Below are positions 1 to 15,461 of a DNA stretch of 64,000 nucleotides, piece after piece. Origin of the DNA: Chlamydomonas reinhardtii (Eukaryota; Chlorophyta; Chlorophyceae; Chlamydomonadales; Chlamydomonadaceae); assembly GCF_000002595.2 (NCBI RefSeq), contig NC_057012.1, positions 1,291,152 through 1,355,151 on the forward strand. The letters are read 5' to 3'. The notes beneath the pieces were generated by a model. That model worked only from the letters and a program-made list of their open reading frames with translations, made no database searches and had not been told where the DNA came from. The position numbers and the translations under genes were made by a program. Every line of letters begins with the position of its first letter. The stretch's first letter is position 1.

Positions 1-1076
1 CCAGCAGCCGGACAGCGCCCACACGCGGCGGCGGCGCCGCCATCTGCGCCGCCGCCACCGCCACCGCCGCCGCGGCCAGCTGCGCCGCCGCAGCCTCGGA
101 GGCCGCGCCGGCGGCGCCAGCCGCCGCTGAAGACACCGCGGCAGACCGGGCGATGTGGTGGGGGTCGTCTTCGTCGCTGCTGCTGTCGGCGGCCGCAAGG
201 TCGGAGGGCCCGGTGCGTGTGTTGACCATGTTACGGCCGGCGGCCAGGCCGGGCGGCACGCGGTTGTCGTAGGCGCTCTTGAAGGGGTCTGTGGGGAACT
301 CGCCGCTGCCGCTGTTGAGCGTGTTGCCTGTGGGGCCGCCGGTGTGAGGCGCGTGGCTGCTACTGCTGCTGCTGTGGCTACTGCCGGGGCCGCTGGTGGG
401 TTGGCTACTGCCGGGGCTGCTACTGCCGATGCTGCTGCCTGGGCGAGGCGAGGCCTTGCCGGATGCTGGGTGGTGGGGTTGACGGCGGCCCCAGAAGGGC
501 TGGCGCGCGTCGGAGCACGAGGGAGAGGGAGAGGACAAGGAAAAGGAGGAGCAGCAGGCAGCGGCGGAGGTGGCCGTGCGCGGCGCCGCCTCGGCCGGGG
601 CAGGTATGCGGCTGCTCAGGCCCTGGGCCCCGGACCCGGCAGCAGCAGCTCCCCGCTGAACTCCTGAGCAGGGCGCCGGTCGCCAGCTCAGGCCGCGGCT
701 GCCGCCCAGCCTGCAGGAGCGGGGCAACATGTGTTCGCGTAAAAGGAGTGAGCAGCGGAGGAGGGCCGGGTTGACTGTGAAGGAGTTGCGCGGGGCGGGT
801 GACGAGGTGCGGCGGGTGCCTTGGCGGCCAGGCCGTTGGTCCCTGACACCCAGCCCACACCTCTAAAGCATAGCCCGCAGCTCACCCTTGCGGAATAGTG
901 GCCATGCGAGCGCAACAGCGCAAGGAGCTCGCCATCGCGCTGCGCCGAGAGTGCATCCCGGAAACCCCCTCCAGAATCGGCGACCGCGTGAAGAAGATGT
1001 CTGCAATGTATTGATGATGATATGCAGACGATCCATTGAGCTGCCCACCCCGCTGTGCGTCGGCGAATGCCTGCAT
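1..1076 (-). CDS. Unrecognised Ser/Ala-rich protein, 5' part of a gene running off the left edge
   Basis: Two exons can be joined: 1076-886 and 710-1 (continues beyond the window). The donor after base 886 reads AAGG/GTGAGC and the acceptor before base 710 reads CTCCTGCAG. The join is in phase (codon GG+G) and opens a frame of about 300 codons with no stop to base 1. The N-terminal exon contains FFTRSPILEGVSGMHSRR. Exon 2 is low-complexity (Ser-Gly-Pro runs), then has a more ordered stretch with FPTDPFKSAYDNRVPPG and an acidic patch DSSSDEDDPHH, then an Ala-rich run. No family was recognised. The start is uncertain: ATG at 1076-1074 is the first in frame, but TGATGCAG at the same place could instead be an acceptor, making the first exon internal. 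Seen: frame, splice signals, composition. Inferred: that it is one gene. Confidence 0.55.
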
Positions 1077-2040
1077 CACAACGCCCAGTCTCGCTCCCAA
1101 AACTATACAGGATGCGAACCTGCTATATCATGTATGTGACAAGACTTGAAGAGCTACAACAAAAGGGCGGTGCGCGCTTTGTCGGAGCCGATTCCAGCCC
1201 TCGAGGACTGAACACAACAAGCGTTGACACGAGGTCAGCAACTTTGTCAAGCAGCGGCGATGGTCAAGGGTACGTAGTGGTCCTATCGCGCATTATTTGA
1301 CGAGACCGGTAGGGCTTTGACTTCGCCGTCTGCGTCATCTGGCCACACGCCCGTCCCCGCCCCGCCCCGCCCGTTCCCGCCCCAAGTTCCGCAGTGCGTG
1401 CACGTTGGCTATCGTGCGTGCCACCCCCAGTGCCATCCCTGCCTTCCCGTTCCGCTCCGCGCCAGTCCCTGCACGGCACCAGCTTGCCCCCGCCCCCAGC
1501 ACCCAGCAGCCCCGCTCACGTGAACTGCTCGCAGACGCCAGTGGTGACACTGCGCTCCGACTGCTAAGTCTTGCCGCCGACGGGGCCGCCAGCCGTGCCT
1601 CCGGCCCCTCACAGCAGCTCCAGCCAGGTAGCCTCCCCGTTGCCCCCGCCAGTGACGCCACGGTACTCGCCCGGCGCCATGAGCGAGAAGCGCCAGCGCG
1701 CAGTGAAGCCGCCACCAGGCCCTGGCATGCGGCATTGTGATCTAGGACAAGCAAGAGCGGCCCTGGCATGCACGGCCCGCTGCCCATGGGCGCGACAGCG
1801 TTGATTCATTCTCAAAGCATGAGCCCAAGCAGCTACCTAGTGAGTGGCACAACCACGAGTGTAGGCCAGGTGCAGGCCAGGAATCCCGACTAGCGGGATA
1901 AAGCGGTTTGCTCCAAGGCAAGGGTCGTGTTGCGGGTTCCTGACTTCCTTCGTGCCGGGCTGCCACGGACTCGGTGAAGGTGCGCATATGCTGGACATCG
2001 CACCCCAGTCGAAACAGCAGCGCCGGTAGCGGGAATACGA
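1077..2040. other. Intergenic stretch between two minus-strand genes, no gene assigned
   Basis: This lies between the start of the leftmost gene and the poly(A) signal of the OPR gene. Bases 1335-1800 are GC-rich and open on both strands (a 150-codon minus frame and a 111-codon plus frame overlap). Neither shows a recognisable domain or convincing splice signals, so neither is called. Bases 1077-1320 are less GC-rich and would hold the promoter of the minus-strand gene to the left. Confidence 0.4.
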
Positions 2041-2045
2041 TTACA
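2041..2045 (-). terminator. Poly(A) signal TGTAA of the OPR gene
   Basis: TTACA on the plus strand reads TGTAA on the minus strand, the usual Chlamydomonas poly(A) signal. It lies about 550 bases after the OPR stop codon, a normal 3' UTR length for this alga. Confidence 0.5.
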
Positions 2046-2597
2046 GCGGCACATCCCGGTAGCGCCACCGAACGGCCCCTCCCTTTGTCCACACAATCAC
2101 CAATTCCGCACAACACCTACCCTTTCCTCACTCGCCGTTCGCACCTTCCAACCCACTGACCGTGCCTTCCTGCTCTCTCTGGCTCTGCGTCTGGCAGCCA
2201 ACAGAACATAACCACAAAACGCGTGCATGCAAGCAACCCTTCGCAATTCGCCCACACAAGCACACACCTGCAAGCCCGCCCCCAGTGCGACCAGCGAGTC
2301 CTAGCCAAGTGCGACCTCCGAGTCTTTCCTGCCGCCGTGCAGTAACCACTTCCTGCCGCCGTGCAGTACCAACGTGCGGTTTAAGTCCAACCAGCGCCGC
2401 ACATGCTCACTAAGCAGGTCGGCCCCCGGCTCCCTAGGAACTGACGCCCCATACGGTATGACCCAGCCGGCCACCCCAAACGCCTGAGCGCCCACTGATG
2501 AGTGCTGGTCCGCCAGAGCCCCCGCTGCGGCCACGAAATCGCAAACGCACCTGCAGCCGCAGCACCTGCAGCCGTGCCTGCCACTGCGCCCGCCTCC

Positions 2598-5500
2598 TCA
2601 CCAGTGCACCAGCCCCTGCATCCACGCCGCCGCTGACCCCGCCGCCACCGCCGCCACCGCGTTGCCCAGCGCCGCGCCCGCCACGTCCGCCGCCGCCCAC
2701 GCCGCCGCAATCGCCTCCTCCTGCCGACCTCCTCCTCGCCGCCTCCCTCTCCCTGCCCCTCCCCCCACCCCTGCTCCCATCCCCCTCCCCTCTCCCACCC
2801 CCGCACCCACGCCAACCCCCACTCCCGCACCCACCCCCACTCCCGCACCCAATATCGGCCCTCCTTCCGGCCCTTCTTCCAGCCGCCTGCCGCCCAGCGC
2901 GTCCAGCTCTGTCAGCAGGTAGCGCACCTCCGCCTCGAAGGCCAGCCGCCGCTGCCGCCGCCGTGCGGTCCACAGCGCGCCCGCCTCCAGGCAGGTGCCG
3001 GCAGCTGCCATCCAGCGGTCGCCCGGGTACAGGCGCCAGGCCAGGCAGGCGCGAGCCAGCGTGGCCACCGTGAGGAGCGACACGGAGGAGGAGGAGGAGG
3101 CTGACGAGGGGGTGAAGGAGGAGGAGGAGGAAGTGCGAGGGCCGGCGCGAGGCTGGCTGTCGGGTAGCTCGGCGGACGGCTGGGACGCATGGGGGCGCTG
3201 CCACTGCGGCGGCGCAACCACCGCCACGTCGCCGCTGGTGCTACTGCCGCTGCCGCCGTCCATGCTAGCTGACATCATGCTACTGCCGCTCATCATCGCG
3301 CCGTAGTATGACCCAGCTGCAGCGGCGCCAGCGGCAGTAGCCGCGGCCGCTGCCGATGCTGCCGACGACGCCACAGTGACACCAGACGCCGCCGCCACGG
3401 CAGCGGCGGCCTCGACCCCCGCCCCCACCTCCGCCGCCCCCGCCGCCGACTCCTCCAGCCGCCGCCCCACCGCCGCCAGCACTGCGGGCAGCCAGGGCGG
3501 CGGCGCCGGCGCGCCGGCTCGCAGCAGGCCCCACAGCAGCATGCCCAGCTCCTGCTGCCTGCCGCCGCCGGCGCCCACCATCAGCTCGGCCAGGAGCTGC
3601 CGCTGCATCTCCACACCGTCCTGCATGGGGCGTGCGCGGGAGGTGAAAGGACACGGATCAGCATGCGGACCGACGCCTGGACAAGGAGGACGAAGTAGTG
3701 ACATGCGGCAGTAGCCATTTGTTACTTGTATTTGCCTTCCCGCTCCCCCACACAAATGCACACCTGGATGCGTTCCAACTCCAGCGCTGGCACCATCTCG
3801 CCATCACCACGATCACCAGTTGCCGGGCAGCCGCCCCCAGCAGCAGCAGCGGCGGCCGCCGCCGCCGCCACCGCTGCGGCCGCTGCTGCTGCCGCCGCCG
3901 CGCCCTGCTGCCTCATGAGCAGCTGCGCGTGCAGCTGCGTCAGGCGCTGCAGGGCCTCGGGCGGAGGGCTCACGCCCGCCACCGCACACGACCACAGCAC
4001 CAGCACCACGTGTTGGGGCCCCACCGCCGCCGCGGCAGTAGCACAAGCGCCACCAGCAGGAGTGGCAGAAGCGCCGGCACCGGCTGCTACAGCCACCGCG
4101 GCCTCGCGCTCGATGTACCGCAGGGCCGCGGACAGGCAGGCCTCTGACAGGGGCGTGCGCATGCGCGCCCAGCCCTGCAGCAGCATGGACAGCGTGCGCG
4201 GGTCCAGCGTACCATGCGCGGCGGCTGCAGCAGGAGCAGCTGCGCCGCCAGCGGCTGTAGCGGATGTACTGGCGATTGCATTGGTGTAGCGCACCGCGGT
4301 CTGCGTGGCGGCGTCGGCCAGCGCCACCCACGCCGCCGGCGGCCGGGCACTCCGCTTCTTGAGCAGCTGCGGCAGCGCCCACACCTGCGCCGCCAGCAGC
4401 GCCGGCTGCAGCGGCAGCGGCTGCGCCTGCAGCGCCGCCGCCACCGGGTCCCGGCCTTGCCCCTGGCCCTGCGCCTGCCCCTGCCGCCCCGTCAGCTGCT
4501 GCAGCAGCTCCATCTGCTGCTGCAGCTGAAGCCGCTGCGCGCGAGGCAGCTTGGCGAGCACAGCCGCCATGCCGCCGCTGCCGGAGGCGGCCGCCGCCGC
4601 GCGCGCCGCCGCCACGGCGTCGCGGGCCTCCAGCAGCGCCGCGGCGCGCTCCCAGCCCGCGGCGCCGGCGCGCAGCTGCGGCGCACTGGCGGCGGCGGCG
4701 GCGCGCACCCAGCGGGAGGGCAGCGCCAGCCCTAGCCGCGCCGCCGACCAGAGCATGAGGCTGAGGCCCAGGGGGCTCATGGCGGGCAGCAGGCGGGCGG
4801 TGGCGGCGGCGAAGGCGGCGGTCCAGGCGGAGGGTGGGCGGTAGGAGAGGCGTGCCAGCGCCCACGTGAGCGTCACGGCGGCGTGCGGGCCGAAGGACGG
4901 CAGCTCCTTGCGGCACACCTGCGCGGGTGCAAGTGGGGCAGAGTGGCTCACATGAAGGAATGGTAGAGGAGTTTATCAAAAGTGTGACGGCATGTGCTCG
5001 AATCCCAACACCACGCCCAGCCCGATACCCACCTCGGTGAGGCACACCATCCACGGCAGCGGCGGCCGGTAGCCCAGCCGCGCCAGTGAGCCCGCCGTCA
5101 TGGCCAGAGCCTGAGCGCCGTACGGCCGAAGACCGGCAGAGGCGGCAGCGGCGCCGCCGCCAGCGGCGGATGCGGCGGCCGCAGCGGCCGAGGCCCCGGA
5201 GGCGCCGGCGGCGGGCAGGAGCGCCAGCGACAGCCGCCGGCCCGTGGCGTCGAGGTACGCCTGAGGGGTGCCAGTGCAAGCAGAAATCAGGACAAGGATA
5301 AGGACGCAATCCCACGCCCCGATGCGCAAAGCTGACGGCGAGCACCCGCATCCCAGACTTTCAGCCTGACCCGCACCATCGCGGCATCCAGACTCTCCCG
5401 GCCCATCCCGGCCCATCCCGGCCCATCCCAGCTCATCCCGGCCCATCCCGGCCTATTCCGGCCTCTCCCGAGTCCCTTCCCCAGTCCGGCCGCCGTGCCC

Positions 5501-8500
5501 GCACCTGCAGCCAGGCCTGGCTGGGCCTCAGCTGCAGCGCCGCCAGCGCCCACAGGCTGGTGGCCAGATGCTGCGGCTCCATGGCCGGAAGCGCCCGAGC
5601 CAGCAGCGCCAGCAGAGCCTTGGCGCGGCCGCGAGCCCACAGCCCACTGCCGCCGCCGCCGCTACCAGATCCGGCATCCCCAGTGCTGCTACTCCCGGTG
5701 TTGCCGGTGTTGCTGGTGGTGGTGGTGTTGGCACCGCCCGCCCCAGCCGCCACGTGGCCGCCGGCTGCGTCGCTGAGCCACTGCTCCAGTTCCTCCACCG
5801 CCGCGTCTGCGCCCACAGCCTTCGGCGGCGTGAGTGTTAACGCAGCAGTGCTGGACGCAGCTGCTGCCGCCTGGCCACTGACCGCAGCCTCAAAGCCGGC
5901 GGGGCGGATGGTGATGCCGTTGCGAGGCGCGCGTGCCGGCCTGCTGCTACTGCCGTTGCCTTCACTGCTGCTGCTACTGCCGCTCGAGGTGCTGGCGGTC
6001 AGCGAGCTGGCGATGCGCTCCGCCCGCTGCCGCTCCTCCTCTCGCTCCTCCTCCTGTTCCGTCTCAGCCTCCTCCTCTGCACCGGCCTGGCTGCTTGCGC
6101 CTGCGCCGGACCGCGCACTGCCAGGCGGAGCTGGCGGCTGCGGCTGCGGGGCGCGGCTGCTCCTCGGCGCCAGGGCGTTGAGACGCGCCAGCCCCCACAC
6201 AAACATGCTGCAGCTCTGGCCCGACACCTGCACACCAGCGTACCGTACGTGTCAGCACACACGTTTCAGCAAACACGTGCCAGCGCACACGTATCAGCAT
6301 GCGTGCACTGGTAGCATACACGCGCGTCGCAGGCGAGCAAGGGGGCCGTTCAGTCTCGGTGGCCGCGGCCTCCGCAACAGGCAGCAGGCCAGGCGGCACA
6401 CGTAGAGGCGTCCTACCCTCTGGTGACGCACACCGCCCTCCGCCCCAGACCACCCGCCCCATGAACCCCCCTAAGCCGGGCCTGGTGCTATCCACAAGCC
6501 ACAGCACCCCCTGGGCTCGTGGTTGCTCTTCCTTCTCACCTGCCGCTGTGCCGCCGCCGCCACTGCCGCCGCCTCCGCCTCCGCCTCGGCTTGCAGGAAG
6601 GCGTCCGTAGCCGCATCCACCCAGGCCGCACCCGGGTGTACGCCGAGGGTTGCCAGCGCCCACACGCGCTGCGCCACATCCAGCGCGCACGCGCTGGCAC
6701 CCGTACGGGCGCCGCGCCAAAAACTGCCGCTGCTGCTGCCGACGTGCGGCTGCATGTCTGCCAGGCAGGCGGCGGTGAGGCGATCCAGCACGGCGGCGCG
6801 GGGCACGTAGCCCAGCCTCGCCACCGCCCACAGCGTCAGCGACAGCCCCTGCGGCGTCATAGCCATCCAGAGCGGCACCTTTGCCTCCACCTCCTCCTCC
6901 GCCTGCTCCTCATCCTCCTCCTCTTTGTCGTCGGCGCCGCTCTGCGGGTGGTGCTGGTGGCGGCACAGCTGTGCGGCGCGGCGGCACAGGGCGCCCAGCA
7001 GCTCGGGCCGCGGCCGCACACCCAGGGTGGCCAGGGACCACAGCACGCCCGACACGTGGCGGCCCTCAAACTCCTGTGCGTGTGTGGGGACATGGGGGCG
7101 GGGAGGGGAGGGACCGTCCTTGTCAGCGCGGTATAAGATCTGGGTACCCTGCCCTGCCACGCACGCGTGCACGACGTCATACCTGACCACGCACGCAATG
7201 GTGGCAACCCCGACACATGCGCACCACCATACGCCCCCTGCCACACACGCACACACACACACACACGCACATACCCTGCTTCATTCCCCGCCCTGCCCTT
7301 CCGCACCTGCAGCCGCGCCTCCACCGCAGGGCCCAGCAGCCGCTCCAGCCACTCGCCGTCCAGCCAGCCCGCCTGCAGCCCGCGCTCGCTGTAGCGCGAC
7401 GCCGCCTGAGGCTGAGGCTGTGACTGCCCCTGCGGCTGCCCCTGCGACGCCGACTGAGGGCTGAGCGATGGTGGCGACTGGGAGGAGGGCAGCAGTCGGC
7501 TGCCACCGCCACCGCCACCACCGTAGTACGACAGCTCCAAGGCATCGCCGTACCCGTGCTCCGCCGCCGCGCCGTACGCGTCGTGCTCGTCGTACGACTG
7601 CGAGCCGGCCCAGCCGCGGCTGCCGGGGCTGCGTCCCACGAACCCCGCGCCCACCTCGTCCTCCCCCTCCCCATCTGCCTCCTCTTCTTCATCGCCCTCA
7701 TCGTAATAGGCTCCCTCCTCTCCGTCGCCCAGGACCCGCCCGCGTCCAGGCCCGGCGGCGGCGTCTGCCCCCAGCCCGCCCAGCAGCCGTGCCAGCGCGC
7801 GCAGAGCCATGGTCAGGTCCGCCGGCGCCCAGGCGCCCGTCACGGCGCCGCTCCCTCCTCCCTGCGCCCCTGCTGCTGCCTGAGACTCAGCCGCTGCTGT
7901 TAATGTTGCACACGCAGGCGAAGCCCACGCAGGCGAGGACGACGAGCGGGAGGGCGCGGGCAGGGCGGCGCAGGCCCGGCCCAGGCCGCGGACGAAGTCG
8001 CCCAGGGCCAGGCGCTCTCCGGCGCTGAGGCCGCGCGGGTCCGCCACCAGACGACTGGCGGCGTGCAGCGCGGTGGAAAGTAGCCGAGGCGTGAAGGCGG
8101 GCGGCGACGAGTAGGTGCTGGCGTTGCTGCTGCCGCTGGCGCTGCCGCCCGCGGCTTCGCTTGCTGCCGAGTCGGAGGCGATGACTGCGGCGGCTGCGGC
8201 GGTGGCGGCGAGGCGGCAGGCTTCTGCGTGCGCCTCCTGGTGCTGGAGCAGCACGTCGCGCAGGGCCTGCCAGGAGGGCGCGTCCAGGATGCGGTGCAGC
8301 AGCGCAATGTCGGCACCCACATCACGAGGGCCCCACGAGGCCGCTACTGCCGTGGCCGCCGGCGCGGCTGTAGCAGGGGCAGCCGTGGAGGCGCTGGTCC
8401 CGGAGCTGCTTCTGCTGCTGCTGCTGGTGCTGGGTTGCCCAGGGCTGTGGGCTGCGGGCAGCGCGCTTTGCCGCCCATTGAGAGCAGCGTCGCGTGCAAA

Positions 8501-8926
8501 AGCCTGGCCGTTGCCGCTGACATTGCTGCCGACGCTACCGTTGCCGTTGCCGGCCCCAGTAAAGTAATTTTCCGAAGCAACTGAAGCTTCCGAGGCAGCT
8601 GCGGGGCCAGCAGCGGGCTCGCGATGTGTGTTCTGACCCAGAGGCGTGGGCAGAGGGTCCGGCTCCGCCACGGTTGCGTGCTGTGAACGCGTCGACGGCA
8701 CAGCCGGGGCCTCCGCGACGCATCTGCGGGAGCTCCCCGTCGCTAACCCCTGTGGTTCAACATGATGTAGCAAATGTTGATTAGAGGACTCGGCGAAGAA
8801 CGGACCAACCAATGCCAGCGTTCTCTCCCCTTGACTGAACTCACCGGCCATTGGGCGCTTGCGAAGACAGGCGCAGGCTGCCCATGAAGAGAGGTTCTGC
8901 ATGTAATTACAAGATGGGGGCGCCAT
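2598..8926 (-). CDS. Octotricopeptide-repeat (OPR) protein, putative organelle RNA-binding factor
   Basis: Six exons: 8926-7307, 7073-6540, 6227-5505, 5260-5033, 4918-3764 and 3620-2598, giving 1,760 residues. Every intron is phase 0 and most exon ends fall on a CAG codon. At least a dozen degenerate ~38-residue repeats are visible with the core L-x3-LWALA-x-LG-x2-P-x3-W. Examples are GLSLTLWAVARLGYVP (exon 2), HLATSLWALAALQLRPSQAW (exon 3), AVTLTWALARLSYRPPSAW and GLSLMLWSAARLGLALPSRW (exon 5). They are separated by Gly/Ser/Ala-rich linkers and Glu-rich runs. This is the OPR pattern. Known members bind chloroplast or mitochondrial transcripts and control their stability, splicing or translation, so that role is inferred. 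No RAP domain was found at the C-terminus. The first ~500 residues are mostly low-complexity and may carry a transit peptide. The stop TGA at 2598 sits inside a possible donor (CTG/GTGAGG), so a further 3' exon is possible. The target RNA is unknown. Confidence 0.82.
5401..5470. repeat. 10-bp minisatellite GCCCATCCCG in an OPR intron
   Basis: Seven head-to-tail units, the middle and last ones degenerate, lie inside the intron between OPR exons 3 and 4 (5504-5261). Confidence 0.85.
7242..7270. repeat. Short CA-rich microsatellite in OPR intron 1
   Basis: A CACACA run interrupted by CG, inside the first OPR intron (7306-7074). It reads as GT repeats on the coding strand. Confidence 0.7.
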
Positions 8927-9536
8927 ACTGAAACGGCATGCTTGCAGACTGGGTCGCTTCGCTTAGTTTGCACCGATTTCAGGGATCTCCGATGCATTAT
9001 CGCCCGAATACCTTGAAGATAGCAACGCCGTTTGTGGGCTGGCCAGCGGCCCGCTGGGCAGGCTGGAGCTGGCGCTGGTTGAGACCTGCCCAGCGCAAGG
9101 CCGCATTCTATGGTGTGGTGGAAGCGGCACAACATGCTGGGACTGGACCCAAGACAATGCACTTGATGCAGGGCTCGCCAGCCCCGTCCTCGCCAGGCCA
9201 GAGCCGGCAGAAGGCAACATTGTACAGAACTTCTGCGCAACGCAGATCTTTCTATGCTAAAATCATTTTCATTTGAGTAGCATCATAAGTCGCAAGATTG
9301 AACTGCTTAACAAGCGGCGCTGGACGAAAACATCGCTCTGTATGTCCCACGCCTCCTTAGTTATGTAAAGCTGTTCTAGTTGGTGGTGTTGAATATTCAA
9401 GTAAATACTACTGTTACGGTGCCGTGAACTGAACTCGGCTGGATCGTCAGCAATTGGCTGCAACAGTCGTGCTAGTCCGTCCTTTACCTGCTTTCATAAT
9501 TCAGTGTAACTAGATGGTGTAAAAATAAACGTATGA
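8927..9536. promoter_or_regulatory. Shared upstream region of divergent OPR and GDSL genes
   Basis: About 610 bases separate the start codons of the minus-strand OPR gene and the plus-strand GDSL gene. Base composition falls toward AT from about 9240 to 9530. No convincing ORF or named element was identified. It is a candidate bidirectional promoter by position only. Confidence 0.45.
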
Positions 9537-12379
<2,843 letters not shown>

Positions 12380-12786
12380 GGTTGTGGGAGGAGGGGCTGC
12401 ACTCTGTAGGATTGCAGAGGGATGGAGGGTGGCCAGGTGGAACAGGCAGTGGGTAGGCAAGAAGTCGACCGCGTGTTATGGGCCCCGGTGCGGGTCTCCC
12501 TAGGCAGGATGGAATGTCGGAGTAGCAGCAGGCACGAGCACATGTCGTGGCGCGCGTGTCGAACTGCGGGGAGTACAGGAACGCTATTCTTGGTGCTGCT
12601 GAGGGAGCGATGCGGTGAAGGATGGGGTATCCTAAACTGGTGTTAGTCGGGGTCACTCGACGTGGGGGTCGTGCGGGAGGCCGTGTGCTGCGAGTGCTGC
12701 AACACCCGGCACGTGGACTTGGGCGGGGTGAGCGGTTGATCCTTTCGACATAAGTATAACACGATATAGATGCAGAATACTGGAAC
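12380..12786. other. Spacer between the two GDSL genes
   Basis: It holds the 3' UTR of copy 1 and the promoter of copy 2. No exact TGTAA signal was seen. An AT-richer patch (12745-12785) precedes the copy 2 start codon. No additional gene is seen. Confidence 0.5.
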
Positions 12787-15461
12787 ATGGCTGTCTCGCG
12801 TCTCCACATTTCCGCGCCTACACCAAGTCCAGGAGAGCAACAAGGAACGCAGGGCCCTGCGCCTGCAAAGCATGAATTATTTCACTCAAATCGCATATCT
12901 GTCACAGCTGTAGTGGCGCTGCTTGGTCTGTCAGCATTGGCGCTCCTGGCATGGCCTCGTGCCAGCACCAACTCGTCCTTAGTCGCGTTATCACACAAGG
13001 CGCAAACCTACGAGCCAACAACATGCTGGTTCTCCACGCTAGCCCCGGTCACGTCCGGTTCGGTTGTTGTGCCGGCACGCCCGCGCATCATCCTGTTCGG
13101 CGACAGCCTCACGGAGCGCGGGTTTGACCAGCCGGGCGGCTGGGCGGCCTACATGGCGGCTAACTACACGCGCCGGGTGAGAGGGAGCGGGCTGAGGCCT
13201 GAGGGGAACTGACGGGCGAAGAGGTACAGGCACGGCACAGGATGGTGGCCGTACAGTCGCACGACACGCCGTGCACTGGCGATTGTTGGGCGGCCGCTCA
13301 TTGCGGCCCCGCTGCGTGCATCACCCACCCCAAACCTGCCCGACCTACCTCTCCGTTTGGGAACCCACACAGGCGGACGTGGTGAATCGCGGCCTGTCTG
13401 CCTACAACACGCGCTGGGCGCTGCAGACACTGCCCTATGTGTTCGACGGACCTAGCGCGGGGCCAACGGCCCGGAGCGGCAGCGCCAGCGCCGGTGCTGC
13501 CGCCAGCACGGCGCATGCGGGCGAGAAGGAGGCGGTCCCGGAGGAGGGGGAGGCGGGCACGCGAGGGCGGCAAGCACAGCACCAGCAGCACCAGTCGCAC
13601 CCGCACCCGGAGCCGGCGGCCTCCCGGGTGCTGTTCGCAACCATCCTGTTCGGCGCAAATGACGCGGTGCTGCCCGATGCACCAGCGTGAGTTCGGATGA
13701 AGAAGGACATCACCAGAGGAGAGGAGAAGAGCGCGAAGAATTTGTATGAATGATCTTGGGTGCTGCTGCGTAGCTTGGCTGCCGCTCTGCTGTAGCTGGG
13801 TGCTGTACGTGTGAGGTGTCACAGAGGTTGCAGCGCGCATTCCCAGCAACAAGTCCTTACTCAATATAACTAAACGCTTCTCCTGACGCCAATCCCGACG
13901 CCGCGCCCCGTGCATGACACGCATGCAGCAAGGGGCGTGAGAAGCACGTGCCGGTGGAGGAGTACGGCCGGAACTTGCGGGAGATGGTGTCGTACGCACG
14001 TGCCGCGGGCGTCAGCCGCGTGCTCATGATTACCACTCCACCGGTGTGGGCGCCGGGGCGGCGGGACTTCCTGGTGCAGGTGCGAGGAGCACGGCATGGG
14101 GGTACGGGCAGGAGCGGCGGGTAATAAGATGGGGGAAGAGCAGGTGGGGAATGGGGGAGAGGAGATGGGGCGTGGATGCTGACCCTGTCGCTGACATGCC
14201 TGCCAACACAAATTGTGCTCCCGCCAATGACTGTCGTTGCTCCGGCCAGCGCACTTCCTGACCGGGCCAATAACACTACGGCTGCCCCTGCAGCGCTTCG
14301 GCGAGGCGGCCAAGGACTGGCCGCTCGACCGCACCCTGGACACCGTAGCGCCCTACGCCCGCGCAGCGGCGGAGGCGGCGCAGGAGCTGGGAGTGCCGTG
14401 CCTGGACCTGTTCAACCTGCTGCAGCAGGTGTCAGGGGGGCGGAGGGGCAAGGCGTGAGGGGGTGGAGGGCGTGAGGAGCTGGGCGGGGCGGCGGAGGGG
14501 ACGGGGAGGGCCGGGGGCTGTATGAGCGGGGCGGCTGGCGAATGATAATGAAGAATGCCGTGCGTGGATTACCAAGTCGCAAATGCTGTAGCTGCGGCGC
14601 CACGTGGATCCGCTCTCATGGGAATGCCTTGACCAAGGCTTGAAGCATGATCTTCAGAGCCGCCGCACCCGCCCTGCTAGTCCACCACTGCCATCGCCAT
14701 AACTCAACTCGCCTGGAACCACCCCTCTTCACGCTCTCCCTCGCGTCGCGACCCGCCAGGAGCCCGACTGGGGTGAGCGGCTGCTGTCGGACGGGCTGCA
14801 CTTCTCCCCCGCCGGCCAGGCGCGGGTGTGGGAGCTGATGCAGGGGCTGCTGGTGACCGTGTGGCCGGACATCAGGTGGGCAGAAGAGGTGTCGGGTGAT
14901 GGTGGTGGCGGTGTTGATGGTGGTGACGATGCCCTCGCTTGTGTACCGGACTCCGACGCGCCGGCCTGCTCCACTGATTTACGTGGCCATGTGGCCTACC
15001 TGTGTGGGTGTGGGTGTGGGTGTGGGTGTGGGTGTGGGTGTGGGTGTGGGTGTGGGTGTGGGTGTGGGTGAAGGGTTGTGGATGTGGGGGTGGGGGTGCC
15101 TATGGAGTTGGGACCTCCTCCTGTGGCACACACCGAGCACACCAGCACCTACCGAGAATGGTTTCCACCCGCGCCCCGTGCCTTCTTGCCACCTGCCCCC
15201 CACACATCATGCATCGTGCACAGGCCGGAGGCGCTGCCGCTGCAGTTCCCCGCCTGGGACGCGGTGGACGCCGCCGACCCCCCGGCCAGCTTCGTGGCAG
15301 GCAGGGTGATTCCGCACAAGGTGGCAGCAGCAGCAGCAGCAGCAGGCGTTGCAACTGGAGGAGGGGCAGGGGGAGGCGAGGCGTCCGGGGTGCGGAAAGG
15401 GGCGGGCGTGGGGGCGGATGCCGGGAGAGGCGGCAGCGGTCGGCAGGCGCCAGGAGACTGA
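12787..15461 (+). CDS. GDSL/SGNH esterase with N-terminal membrane anchor, copy 2 (IAH1-like)
   Basis: Six exons: 12787-13176, 13373-13686, 13929-14079, 14294-14428, 14760-14875 and 15224-15461, giving 447 residues. Exons 3, 4 and 5 have exactly the lengths of copy 1 (151, 135, 116) and all intron phases agree, so the two are tandem duplicates. A hydrophobic anchor lies near residues 38-58 (VTAVVALLGLSALALLAW). The catalytic Ser is ~107 in GDSLTE, the Asp/His pair is ~341/344 in SDGLHFSPAG, and GANDA is present. The segment after VFDG in exon 2 is expanded by ~40 residues rich in Glu, Gln and His relative to copy 1. The N-terminus before the GDSL block and the C-terminus are unrelated between the copies at sequence level. 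Hydrolase function is inferred from the family. Confidence 0.92.
15001..15070. repeat. (TGTGGG)n hexamer repeat in GDSL copy 2, intron 5
   Basis: About eleven near-perfect hexamer units lie within the intron 14876-15223. The unit resembles a telomere-like G-rich repeat but is not the algal telomere repeat TTTTAGGG. Confidence 0.95.

Noticed and set aside
1335-1787. 150-codon minus-strand and 111-codon plus-strand overlapping frames
   Set aside because: Both look equally plausible by composition and neither has domain or splice support, so no gene was called.
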